A stretch of 64,000 bases of DNA from assembly GCF_900116645.1 (NCBI RefSeq), contig NZ_FPBO01000018.1:97520-161519 (forward strand). Direction: 5' to 3'. This stretch comes from Pseudoduganella namucuonensis. Its GTDB lineage: Bacteria; Pseudomonadota; Gammaproteobacteria; Burkholderiales; Burkholderiaceae_D. Numbering within the stretch: position 1 is the stretch's first letter; each line of letters starts with the position of its first letter. Below the pieces are notes generated by a model, which ran no database searches, was not told the DNA's origin, and was given only the letters and a program-made list of their open reading frames with translations. Below, piece by piece: positions 58,157-64,000 of this stretch. The translations under genes and the position numbers were made by a program.

Positions 58157-60027
58157 TGCTCGCGCGCGACCAGCACCCGGCAAACCCGGAATGGGCCGCT
58201 GCGAAAGTCGCGCCGCTCCCGCGCCGCTGGCAGGGGCGCCTGTTCCGGGGCTGGGAGAAGCGCCGCAACGCCTACAACGCCGCCGACCTGGGCGCCGAGG
58301 GCGAGGCCACGCGCGGCGCCGCCTACTGGCTGGCCGAAACGCTGGACAGCCTGCGCACCACGTCCTTGCCGCTGGACGCCAGTGACGCCGATATCTGCGC
58401 GCGGGCCGACGAGTGCGCCCGCAACTGCACCGACCTGGCGAGCGCGTTCCATCAGGTGGAGACGCTGCGCGCGGCCATGGAGGGCGCGTGTCGCGCCAGC
58501 TTCGTGAAGCCCCCGATCCGCAACAAGAGGATGACGGACAGCGCGGCCATCGCGCGCATGACATGCCCCATGTGGTGGCGCCGCCGGCTGCGCCGCGCGC
58601 AGGCGAACGCCGTGGAGGCGGCGGCCATCAGCATTGGCTACGTGAACCGCACGCGCGACGTGTACGTCAGCAACGAGTCCGTGGCGTGCCGCGTGCAGCA
58701 GAACCGCCGCAACGCCGCCATGCTGGACGCCACGAAGGCCCGAAACGAGATCGGCCAGGAAATGACGCTGACCCAGCTAGTGGCCGTCAGCGTCAGCAAT
58801 CCGGCCATCAAGCGCGGCGAGTTGATGACGCGCCTGGCCGGGTTTGAGCGCATTGCCCGCGAGTTCGGGCACGAAGGCCTGTTCCTGACGATCACCTGCC
58901 CGAGCCGCATGCACAAGTGGCGCACGGTGGCCGGCGGCCGGGTGGTGGAGAACCCGCGCTACGACGGCACCAAGCCCGACGAGGCGCAGCGCTACCTGTC
59001 CAAGATGTGGGGGCTTCTGCGTTCCAAGCTGGATCGCGATGGGCTGCAGCGATACGGCTTCCGCATCGCCGAGCCGAACCACGACGGCACGCCGCACTGG
59101 CACATGATCCTGTTCTTCGATCCAGTATTCAAGGGCGGATCGGCGCGCGCGCACTTGCATCGCGTGGTGCGCCGCTACGCGCTGGCCGACTCGCCGAACG
59201 AGCCGGGCGCCCAGCAGCACCGCGTCAACAGCAAGCGGATCGACTGGAGCAAGGGCAGCGCCGCCGCCTACCTGGCGAAGTACATCAGCAAGAACATCGA
59301 CGGCTACCGCGTGGGCGAGGACCTGTATGGCAATCCCGCGCTGGAGACATGCCGGCGCGTGGAGGCCTGGGCCGCGACCTGGCGCATCCGCCAGTTCCAG
59401 CAGATCGGCGGCGCCCCGGTCACGCCGTGGCGCGAGGCGCGCCGCGTGAAGGAGTTGCCGGCCGATGCGCCCGCGCACGTCGCGCTGGCGCACCGCGCCT
59501 GCAACAAGGTGGCCGCCATGGAGGGCGACGGGCCGGAGGGGCAGTCCGTGGCCTGGGACCTGTACACCAAGGCGCAGGGCGGCGTCTTCGTCGGCCGCGA
59601 CTACCGCATCAAGGTGCTGAAGGAGGACCAGGGCGGCACGGGGCGCTACGGCGAGCCGCTGCCCGCCAAGCCGGTGGGGCTGGTGACGGTGGTGGAGCAG
59701 GAATACCGCGACGGCATCGTCTTCGGCACGCGCCTGTTGAATTGGGTGGTGAAGTCGGCGCGCCACCAGTGGGAAATCATCGTCCGGGGCGGCGGCCAGT
59801 CGAAAGGGGGCGCAGCCCCCGCTTGGACTCGTGTCAATAACTGTACGCGCGGCGATTTTGAGAACCTGAGCAAGCGATTTAACGAATCTATCAGTGTCCT
59901 GGAGTCGTTAGACAGGCTCTATAACCCGGAGTTCCACGGCCCCTGGAATGTGCCCGAACTCCAAAATTCATTGAAAGAAAAGCAATGGAACCAACCGAAC
60001 TTGAGCGCGAAGCCATCGCGCTCGTGA
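58156..60027 (+). CDS. Rolling-circle replication initiator (HUH endonuclease, phiX174 A / P2 A type)
   Basis: 623 residues. The metal-binding HUH motif is HWH at 314-316 (DGTPHWHMILFFDP) and the catalytic pair is Tyr372-x3-Tyr376 in AYLAKYISKNIDG. Two active tyrosines define the superfamily of phiX174 A and P2 A, which nick a double-strand origin and stay linked to the 5' end. It fits PM2 P12. From about residue 555 on, the base composition drops and a GGGGGC-GCA-GCCCCC hairpin marks the change, suggesting a swapped tail or an embedded origin. Confidence 0.88.
   Translation: MLARDQHPANPEWAAAKVAPLPRRWQGRLFRGWEKRRNAYNAADLGAEGEATRGAAYWLAETLDSLRTTSLPLDASDADICARADECARNCTDLASAFHQVETLRAAMEGACRASFVKPPIRNKRMTDSAAIARMTCPMWWRRRLRRAQANAVEAAAISIGYVNRTRDVYVSNESVACRVQQNRRNAAMLDATKARNEIGQEMTLTQLVAVSVSNPAIKRGELMTRLAGFERIAREFGHEGLFLTITCPSRMHKWRTVAGGRVVENPRYDGTKPDEAQRYLSKMWGLLRSKLDRDGLQRYGFRIAEPNHDGTPHWHMILFFDPVFKGGSARAHLHRVVRRYALADSPNEPGAQQHRVNSKRIDWSKGSAAAYLAKYISKNIDGYRVGEDLYGNPALETCRRVEAWAATWRIRQFQQIGGAPVTPWREARRVKELPADAPAHVALAHRACNKVAAMEGDGPEGQSVAWDLYTKAQGGVFVGRDYRIKVLKEDQGGTGRYGEPLPAKPVGLVTVVEQEYRDGIVFGTRLLNWVVKSARHQWEIIVRGGGQSKGGAAPAWTRVNNCTRGDFENLSKRFNESISVLESLDRLYNPEFHGPWNVPELQNSLKEKQWNQPNLSAKPSRS
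59806..59820 (+). other. GGGGGC-GCA-GCCCCC hairpin in the 3' part of the Rep gene
   Basis: A 6-bp perfect GC stem with a 3-base loop. DNA to the right is clearly less GC-rich than to the left. Nick sites of two-tyrosine Rep proteins often lie in or next to their own gene, so this is one candidate origin element. Confidence 0.4.
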
Positions 60028-60125
60028 AGCAGTACGGGCTATATCTGCCAGGGCCCGCGAAGGAGTTCCTTCGGAAGCTGGCGGCGCAGCTGAACTGGGA
60101 AACCTTGAAAGGAGCCCTGAAATGA
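59985..60125 (+). CDS. Small prophage protein, 46 residues
   Basis: Reads MEPTELEREAIALVKQYGLY and ends LNWETLKGALK; predicted helical. It begins inside the end of the Rep gene in another frame, after GAAAGAAAAG, and its stop overlaps the next ATG (ATGA). The coupling to neighbours supports a real gene. No domain recognised. Confidence 0.55.
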   Translation: MEPTELEREAIALVKQYGLYLPGPAKEFLRKLAAQLNWETLKGALK

Positions 60126-60355
60126 ACCGCAACCCCTACGTGCCGCCGGAAATGATGGCGGAATACCTGAAAGGCGCTGACGGCGGCAAGTGCACGGCGC
60201 AAACCTGCCACGTGATCGGTGTGATCGAGAGGGCCGCGCCGGCTGACGACGCGGGCCACCACGACGCGAACGAGGCCACGGATAAGCCTGCGGCCATCCC
60301 GGCCAAGAAAAAGGCCCCAGCGGGCCGCCGCAAGGCCGCCGCCGGCAAAAAGTAA
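60122..60355 (+). CDS. Prophage protein with Lys/Arg-rich tail, 77 residues
   Basis: The first half (NPYVPPEMMAEYLKGADGGK) contains CTAQTCHVIG; the tail is strongly basic (AKKKAPAGRRKAAAGKK), like histone-type nucleic-acid-binding tails. It may bind DNA or condense it for packaging. Start and stop are well set by the four-base overlap with the preceding small gene. Confidence 0.6.
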   Translation: MNRNPYVPPEMMAEYLKGADGGKCTAQTCHVIGVIERAAPADDAGHHDANEATDKPAAIPAKKKAPAGRRKAAAGKK

Positions 60356-60398
60356 CCAGCAGGGCGGCGCCGCGCCGGCCGCCCGGGACGACGACACC

Positions 60399-60746
60399 AT
60401 GAAAAAAACAGCAATCGGCCATGTGGAATGTCCTGTCTGCGGCTTCGGCGACGCCGAGGTAAAGGAAGACAAGAACGACCAAGCCTACATCCATTGCGTG
60501 GACTGCAATGCCCAGGTCTTCACCCGCAACGCGTTCCGCGACAAGAAGCTGCGCGACCGGATGCGGCCTGTAACGGTAACGGTAAGGGAACCGGCAGCGA
60601 CAGCGCCGCCGGTTCCCTTACCGACCGAAGCCCCGCCGGCGGCCCCGGCCGCGCGGCCAGCACCACCGGCACCGACCGCCGCGCCCACGCCACCCCCGAA
60701 GCCAGCCCCGAAGCCGGGCTGGTTCCAACCACTTTTAGCGAAATAG
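60399..60746 (+). CDS. Prophage zinc-ribbon protein with Pro/Ala-rich tail, 115 residues
   Basis: CPVC and CVDC, 21 residues apart near the N-terminus (HVECPVCGFGDAEV, YIHCVDCNAQVF), should bind one zinc. From residue 60 the protein is a Pro/Ala tail (TAPTPPPKPAPKPGW). A perfect 15-bp inverted repeat and GTAACG repeats lie exactly where the ribbon ends and the tail begins. It may be a DNA-binding or transcription-related factor; the DNA structure inside it may have its own function. Confidence 0.7.
   Translation: MKKTAIGHVECPVCGFGDAEVKEDKNDQAYIHCVDCNAQVFTRNAFRDKKLRDRMRPVTVTVREPAATAPPVPLPTEAPPAAPAARPAPPAPTAAPTPPPKPAPKPGWFQPLLAK
60567..60622. repeat. GTAACG repeats with a perfect 15-bp stem-loop (candidate replication or packaging signal)
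   Basis: CCTGTAACGGTAACGG (60567-60582) runs into a stem: GGTAAGGGAACCGGC (60581-60595) pairs perfectly with GCCGGTTCCCTTACC (60608-60622) across a 12-base loop. The same 16-base opening recurs at 61924-61939. There is no T-run, so a terminator is unlikely. Confidence 0.7.
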
Positions 60747-60753
60747 GACCACC

Positions 60754-61251
60754 ATGGAAAACGAGAACGACAACCAGGGCGGACAGCCCGAAGAACTGAG
60801 TGCGCTGGACCGCATCGCGCTGGAGGCCGGATTCGAGGAGCAGGCCCAGGCCAAGGCCGACCACGCCAATCTGCACCCGGAGCTGGAGCGCATCGACCCC
60901 GCCGAGGCCTGGGCGCAACTGCCGCTGATGCTGGGCGGCCTGCTGTCCATCGCCATGCCGGAACTGCGCGAGGCCTACAACCCGAAGGCGTGCTACCAGT
61001 GGGGCGGCGCCATGGCGATGGTGGCCGAGAAATACGGCTGGGACGCGGCCACCGTCATCGGGCCGGAACTGGCCTTGGTGGCGGCCTCCGTGCCGCTGGT
61101 CTTGCCGACCTACTTCGCGATCAAGGCGCGCCGCGACAAGGTCGAGCGCGAGCGGCCGGTGCAGGCCGAGCCCGCGCGCGAGCCGGCGGAGGCGAGTCAG
61201 CCGCGGGGACCGATGGACCAGGCGCCCGGGGGCTTCAGTGTCCCCGCCTAA
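60754..61251 (+). CDS. Prophage protein with probable membrane segment, 165 residues
   Basis: Acidic N-terminal half (MENENDNQGGQPEELSALDR, ALEAGFEEQAQAKA) and a hydrophobic stretch (VIGPELALVAASVPLVLPTYFAIKARR) with a basic, Pro-rich end. The order acidic-membrane-basic suits a virion membrane protein or a packaging-complex anchor beside the ATPase. The next gene starts inside its end. No family recognised. Confidence 0.6.
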   Translation: MENENDNQGGQPEELSALDRIALEAGFEEQAQAKADHANLHPELERIDPAEAWAQLPLMLGGLLSIAMPELREAYNPKACYQWGGAMAMVAEKYGWDAATVIGPELALVAASVPLVLPTYFAIKARRDKVERERPVQAEPAREPAEASQPRGPMDQAPGGFSVPA

Positions 61252-61930
61252 GACGGCCGGCACCCGCAACAAGGCCGACATCGTGGCGGTGATCGGCGCC
61301 AGCGGCACCGGCAAGAGCAGCTACATCAAGGGCGAACTGCTGAAGAAGTTCCCGCGCCTGCTGGTGTGGTCCCCGCTGGAGGAGACGGACGACTACGCCG
61401 GCTTCTCGGGCGGCGTGGTGGTGCGCGGCAAAATCTCCGAACTGGTGGCCCAGGTCCAGGCCGGGACCAAGGCCATCGTGTACGTGCCGACCGGCGACGC
61501 GGCGGCGGTAAAGCTGCAGTTCGACCGCTTCTGCCGCATCGCCTGGGAAATGGAGCCAGCGACCAAGCTGCTGGTGGAGGAACTGTCGGGCGTCACCATG
61601 CCGTCGTGGTCCCCTCCGGCCTGGCGCAAGCTGTCCACGGCAGGCCGGCACCGGGGGCTGACCATCATCGGCGTGGCCCAGCGGCCGGCGAACATCGACA
61701 AGGACTTCATGGGCAACTGCACCGAGGTGCGCTGCTACCGCGTCAACTACGACAACGACGCGAAGGTGATGGCCGACGTGCTGCGGCTGCAAACGGCGTA
61801 TGCGACGGGCGACACCGGCAAAACCGTGGCGAAAAAGGGAATGGATCAACTGCGCGAACTGCCCAATTTCCACTTTTTCCACAAAAATCCCGACCTTTCT
61901 GTACGTCGCGGCATCAACAAATCCCTGTAA
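61238..61930 (+). CDS. Viral genome-packaging ATPase (FtsK/HerA type, PM2 P9-like)
   Basis: 230 residues from a GTG that overlaps the previous gene by 14 bases. Walker A is GASGTGKSS at 20-28; a Walker-B-like KLLVEELSG starts at 110 with Glu114/115. A later AQRPANIDKDF fits the conserved Gln (sensor) region. Small ATPases of this class pump DNA into the capsids of double-jelly-roll viruses with an internal membrane. The length is right for PM2 P9. It lies two genes before the capsid gene, as expected. Resemblance to Zot proteins of filamentous phage was considered and set aside because of the capsid gene. Confidence 0.78.
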   Translation: MSPPKTAGTRNKADIVAVIGASGTGKSSYIKGELLKKFPRLLVWSPLEETDDYAGFSGGVVVRGKISELVAQVQAGTKAIVYVPTGDAAAVKLQFDRFCRIAWEMEPATKLLVEELSGVTMPSWSPPAWRKLSTAGRHRGLTIIGVAQRPANIDKDFMGNCTEVRCYRVNYDNDAKVMADVLRLQTAYATGDTGKTVAKKGMDQLRELPNFHFFHKNPDLSVRRGINKSL

Positions 61931-61952
61931 CGGTAACGGGTACGGTTACAGC
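61924..61952. repeat. Second GTAACG repeat copy in an imperfect palindrome
   Basis: CCTGTAACGGTAACGG is repeated exactly as at 60567-60582. It opens an inverted repeat with 7-bp arms (CTGTAAC ... GTTACAG) at the stop of the ATPase gene, followed by the 78-base untranslated gap before the next small gene. Same candidate roles as the first copy. Confidence 0.55.
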
Positions 61953-62030
61953 CCCTTTCCTCGCCGCCGCCACGCGGGCAGGATCGGGGCTGTTGAACAA
62001 ACAGACCCCTCCCAATTACAGGACCCCATC

Positions 62031-62147
62031 ATGAACAAAGCCATGATCCATACCGCACTGATCGCGCTGGCCGCCTACGCCGTCGTGGGACTCGTGCAGT
62101 CGAAATACAAGATTCCCGTCGTCGGCGCCTACCTGCCAGGCGCGTAA
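62031..62147 (+). CDS. Tiny prophage membrane protein, 38 residues
   Basis: Reads MNKAMIHTALIALAAYAVVG then LVQSKYKIPVVGAYLPGA: one membrane segment and a short basic tail. Viruses with an internal membrane encode several such proteins. It lies between ATPase and capsid genes. A clear ribosome site is lacking (CAGGACCCC upstream is weak), so this is tentative. Confidence 0.55.
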   Translation: MNKAMIHTALIALAAYAVVGLVQSKYKIPVVGAYLPGA

Positions 62148-62237
62148 GCGTCTGACCGCGCCGGCCAGGCCGACAAGCCGCACGCTGCAACATGCGAAGC
62201 AGCGGCGCCGCCCGAAATCCACACCAAGGAAGAGAAC

Positions 62238-63035
62238 ATGAGTTCCAATTACGATCAACAGATCGACCTGCAAAACGTCGTGCCAGGCGCCACGGCGGTG
62301 CTGAAGCTGTCCTACTTCGCCACCTTCGACAAAATTCACCTGAATCTGTCGGGCGGCCTGACCAAGGCCCACATCGGCCGTATCGAAGGCAAGGCCAACG
62401 GCGTGACCTTCTTCGTGGACGACGGCTCGTTGATTGGCGTGCGCGATGCCTATCACGGCCTGTTCGTGGATGACTCCGTGCTGACCATCGACTTCACCGA
62501 GCCGAACACGCGCGGCGGCGCCGCTGCCCAATACCTGTCGGCCGTGCCGCGCAACCTGCTGGCGTCCCTGGTCTTCGAAATCGAGATCAAGGCGGCTGCG
62601 CCTGGCGGCAGCGTCATGAAGGCCGAAGCGGAGTACCGCGAGCCGACCCCAAACCCGTTCATCTTGCGCCGCAAGGACTTCAACGTCCCGCTGCCCAACG
62701 TCGGCGAAAACGACATCATGCTGCCTGTGGCGATCAATGGCGGCTTGATCAAGCGGATCTGGCTGCACGCCCCCAACGTGACCGCCGTGGAGTTGCGCAC
62801 CAACGCCACGCCGCGTATCCGCGCCAAGAAAGCATCGATCGAATTCGCGCAGAAGCGCAACCGGCTCGTGCCGCAGGCCGGCATTGTCGTGCTGGACTTC
62901 ATTATGGACGGCAACATGATGAACATGCTGAACACGGCCGGCGTCAACGAGTGCCTGCTGCGCCTGACCACCAGCGCCGCCGACACGCTCAAGTGCTATA
63001 TCGACTACGTGGACGATATGAAGCGCCTGGCCTAA
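62238..63035 (+). CDS. Double-jelly-roll major capsid protein (PM2 P2-like)
   Basis: 265 residues with no signal peptide. The sequence is beta-rich, with alternating hydrophobic strands and polar loops in two similar halves, for example VVPGATAVLKLSYFATFDKIHLNLSG in the first and NVGENDIMLPVAINGGLIKRIWLHAP in the second, each with a possible jelly-roll pattern; the length is close to PM2 P2 (about 270). The position right after the packaging ATPase is conserved in this viral lineage. A strong AAGGAAGAG ribosome site suggests high expression. Assignment rests on size, strand pattern and context, not on an alignment. Confidence 0.65.
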   Translation: MSSNYDQQIDLQNVVPGATAVLKLSYFATFDKIHLNLSGGLTKAHIGRIEGKANGVTFFVDDGSLIGVRDAYHGLFVDDSVLTIDFTEPNTRGGAAAQYLSAVPRNLLASLVFEIEIKAAAPGGSVMKAEAEYREPTPNPFILRRKDFNVPLPNVGENDIMLPVAINGGLIKRIWLHAPNVTAVELRTNATPRIRAKKASIEFAQKRNRLVPQAGIVVLDFIMDGNMMNMLNTAGVNECLLRLTTSAADTLKCYIDYVDDMKRLA

Positions 63036-63045
63036 GGAGGGCACC

Positions 63046-63393
63046 ATGGACGAATGGGGCGAACTCTTTACGGCGGCCGGCTGGGAGCCGGAAACCTACG
63101 GCGGCGTCTACGCCGACAACAGCCAGGGCGCGGCGCCGATGACGACGTACACGCCGACCGGCGCCGGCAGCGGCGAGTACGTGAGCCCAGCGCTGTCGAA
63201 CTGGTTCGCCGGCACCATCGACAAGGCCATGAATTACGCCATGGTCCGCGATCAACAAAAGATGTCCGGTGTCGCCACCGCGCCGATCCGCGCGGTGCAG
63301 ACCCAGGCGGCCCAGGCGCGCGCGACCGATAGTCGCCTGCTGTTCTGGCTGCTGATCGGCGCGGGCGTCTTCTACGTGGTGAAATCCAAATGA
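63046..63393 (+). CDS. Prophage structural membrane protein, 115 residues
   Basis: An acidic, Gly/Thr-rich N-terminal part (WEPETYGGVYADNSQGAAPM) and a C-terminal membrane segment (RLLFWLLIGAGVFYVVKSK). It begins ten bases after the capsid gene with AAGGAGG. The layout suits a virion protein held in the inner membrane under the capsid. No homologue recognised. Confidence 0.65.
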   Translation: MDEWGELFTAAGWEPETYGGVYADNSQGAAPMTTYTPTGAGSGEYVSPALSNWFAGTIDKAMNYAMVRDQQKMSGVATAPIRAVQTQAAQARATDSRLLFWLLIGAGVFYVVKSK

Positions 63394-63587
63394 TGCCGTC
63401 CCTCCCACCCATGCAAATGTCGTCCAGCGCCACGGCGACCGGCGGCAGTGCCGGCGGCGGCAGCGCGGGCATCAGCAGCGGCGACTGGTCCGTCAACTTC
63501 GCAGGCAACCAAATGACGGGCACCACCTGGGTGATTATCGCCCTGGCCGCCCTGGCGGCCGTGGTGCTGCTGAAGAAGCGCGGCTGA
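63390..63587 (+). CDS. Small prophage membrane protein, 65 residues
   Basis: A Ser/Gly-rich N-terminal half (SSSATATGGSAGGGSAG) and one membrane segment (WVIIALAALAAVVLLKKRG) with a basic end. Overlaps both neighbours (ATGA and TGATG). Probably another virion membrane protein; the position right after the capsid gene resembles small membrane-protein genes of PM2-type viruses. Confidence 0.6.
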   Translation: MMPSLPPMQMSSSATATGGSAGGGSAGISSGDWSVNFAGNQMTGTTWVIIALAALAAVVLLKKRG

Positions 63588-63985
63588 TGCTGGCCCAAGT
63601 GCGCCCGGGCGTGCTGGACGAGGAGGCCCGCGCGGCCTACGCCGCCGCGTACACGCCGGATCGCGACACCAGCGCCGGCCTGGGCTCCATGGAGGCGGGC
63701 ATGCGCGGCGCCAAGCTGTTCGAGGTGGTGCTGCGCGGCGAGGTGGTGGGGCGCTATGCCCTGCGGATGATCGACCACCCGAACGGCGCCGAGTTGCATA
63801 TCGTCGCGGCGGCCGGCGGCCTGCGCGGCGTTGATCTGGTGGCCGCCGTGCTGCCGCACGTCGAGCACCAGGCGGCCGGCGCCGACCGCATCACGACGTG
63901 CACCCGCCGCAAGGGGCTGGTGCGCAAACTACAGAAACAGGGGTGGCAGATCGACTGCTACACACTCGGGAAGCGGCTGAAATGA
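63587..63985 (+). CDS. Prophage protein, 132 residues, possible GNAT-like fold
   Basis: VGRYALRMIDHPNGAELHIVAAAGGLRGVDLVAAVLPHVEHQAAG and TTCTRRKGLVRKLQKQGWQ show the strand-helix order of GNAT-like acetyltransferases, but the acetyl-CoA P-loop is not clear. Translation is coupled to the preceding gene (TGATG). It may modify a host or viral component; the fold call is tentative. Confidence 0.55.
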   Translation: MLAQVRPGVLDEEARAAYAAAYTPDRDTSAGLGSMEAGMRGAKLFEVVLRGEVVGRYALRMIDHPNGAELHIVAAAGGLRGVDLVAAVLPHVEHQAAGADRITTCTRRKGLVRKLQKQGWQIDCYTLGKRLK

Positions 63986-64000
63986 GCTCAAGCAAAAGCG
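63982..64000 (+). CDS. Start of next prophage gene (truncated by window edge)
   Basis: ATGAGC overlaps the previous stop in the same ATGA style as the rest of the element and reads MSSSKS before the window ends. The gene cannot be identified from this fragment. Confidence 0.5.

Larger units (their letters stand above)
55646..64000. mobile_element. Prophage of a tailless double-jelly-roll virus (corticovirus-like), right end outside the window
   Basis: The left edge is set at a dif-like site. The content is a repressor, small early genes, Dam methylase, HUH replication initiator, packaging ATPase, a capsid protein of about 265 residues and several membrane proteins of 38-165 residues. There is no terminase, portal, tail or integrase gene in this stretch. 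Rolling-circle replication plus a small P-loop ATPase plus a PM2-P2-sized capsid protein is the hallmark set of PM2-like corticoviruses; the ssDNA phage FLiP shares parts of it. The spike and lysis genes would lie to the right. Confidence 0.7.

Noticed and set aside
60581..60622. The 15-bp stem-loop as a transcription terminator
   Set aside because: It lies inside a well-formed gene and has no T-run on either strand.
61238..61930. Reading the ATPase as Zot, making the element an inovirus
   Set aside because: A Zot-like P-loop and Xer-type site fit filamentous phages, but the 265-residue beta-rich protein with a strong ribosome site and the lack of small coat/pIII-type genes in Zot order favour a double-jelly-roll virus. 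It stays as the main alternative.
1..64000. tRNA genes, rRNA genes, CRISPR arrays and insertion sequences
   Set aside because: No cloverleaf, rRNA segment, regular spaced repeats or transposase gene was seen on either strand.

Overview
The window is GC-rich DNA, mostly above 65-70 % GC and higher still in the secretion genes, packed with genes that often overlap by four bases. The family mix suggests a free-living betaproteobacterium of the order Burkholderiales, probably Oxalobacteraceae (Duganella, Massilia or Janthinobacterium type). This is inferred from gene content; there is no rRNA gene to confirm it. I see no tRNA or rRNA genes, CRISPR arrays or insertion sequences.

Bases 1-16 kb hold signalling and transport genes: the start of a hemerythrin gene, a membrane diguanylate cyclase, a tandem universal stress protein, two GGDEF/EAL proteins (one with a broken GGDEF site and a C-terminal receiver domain), a large TonB-dependent receptor, a compact methyltransferase / sulfotransferase / arginase-fold operon, and a stand-alone tyrosine recombinase that is probably read from a leaderless mRNA. 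FNR-type boxes lie by the hemerythrin gene and between the stress-protein and GGDEF/EAL genes.

Bases 15.8-51.0 kb form a large type VI secretion (T6SS) locus in two divergent arms. The minus arm runs tssK-tssL(OmpA)-tssM-Ser/Thr kinase and ends in a small protein with a possible permuted NlpC/P60 site. The plus arm starts beside a consensus FNR box. It first carries a TPR-CHAT protease-like protein and a two-partner secretion pair (TpsB/TpsA), then tssA, B, C, hcp, tssE, F, G, vgrG, a DUF6484 protein, a DUF2169 adaptor, a ketosynthase-like protein without its catalytic Cys, a DUF4150 (PAAR-like) effector with a probable nuclease tip, a DUF3396 immunity-type protein, accessory genes, an FHA protein (tagH) and an OmpA protein. 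A strong terminator closes it. ClpV (tssH) and TssJ are absent from the window.

Bases 51.3-54.9 kb carry a Tat-exported GH2 glycosidase and a ThuA-like protein. A gene-poor stretch follows, with a diverged internal duplication and a dif-like XerC/XerD site.

From that site to the right edge lies the most interesting element: a prophage that appears to encode a tailless virus with a double-jelly-roll capsid (Corticoviridae/PM2-like, or FLiP-like). It has an XRE repressor with operators, a run of small early genes, a Dam methylase, an HUH rolling-circle replication initiator, a small FtsK/HerA-type packaging ATPase, a capsid protein of about 265 residues and several tiny membrane proteins. It also has a 15-bp perfect hairpin with GTAACG repeats that could be a replication or packaging signal. 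The element runs off the right end.
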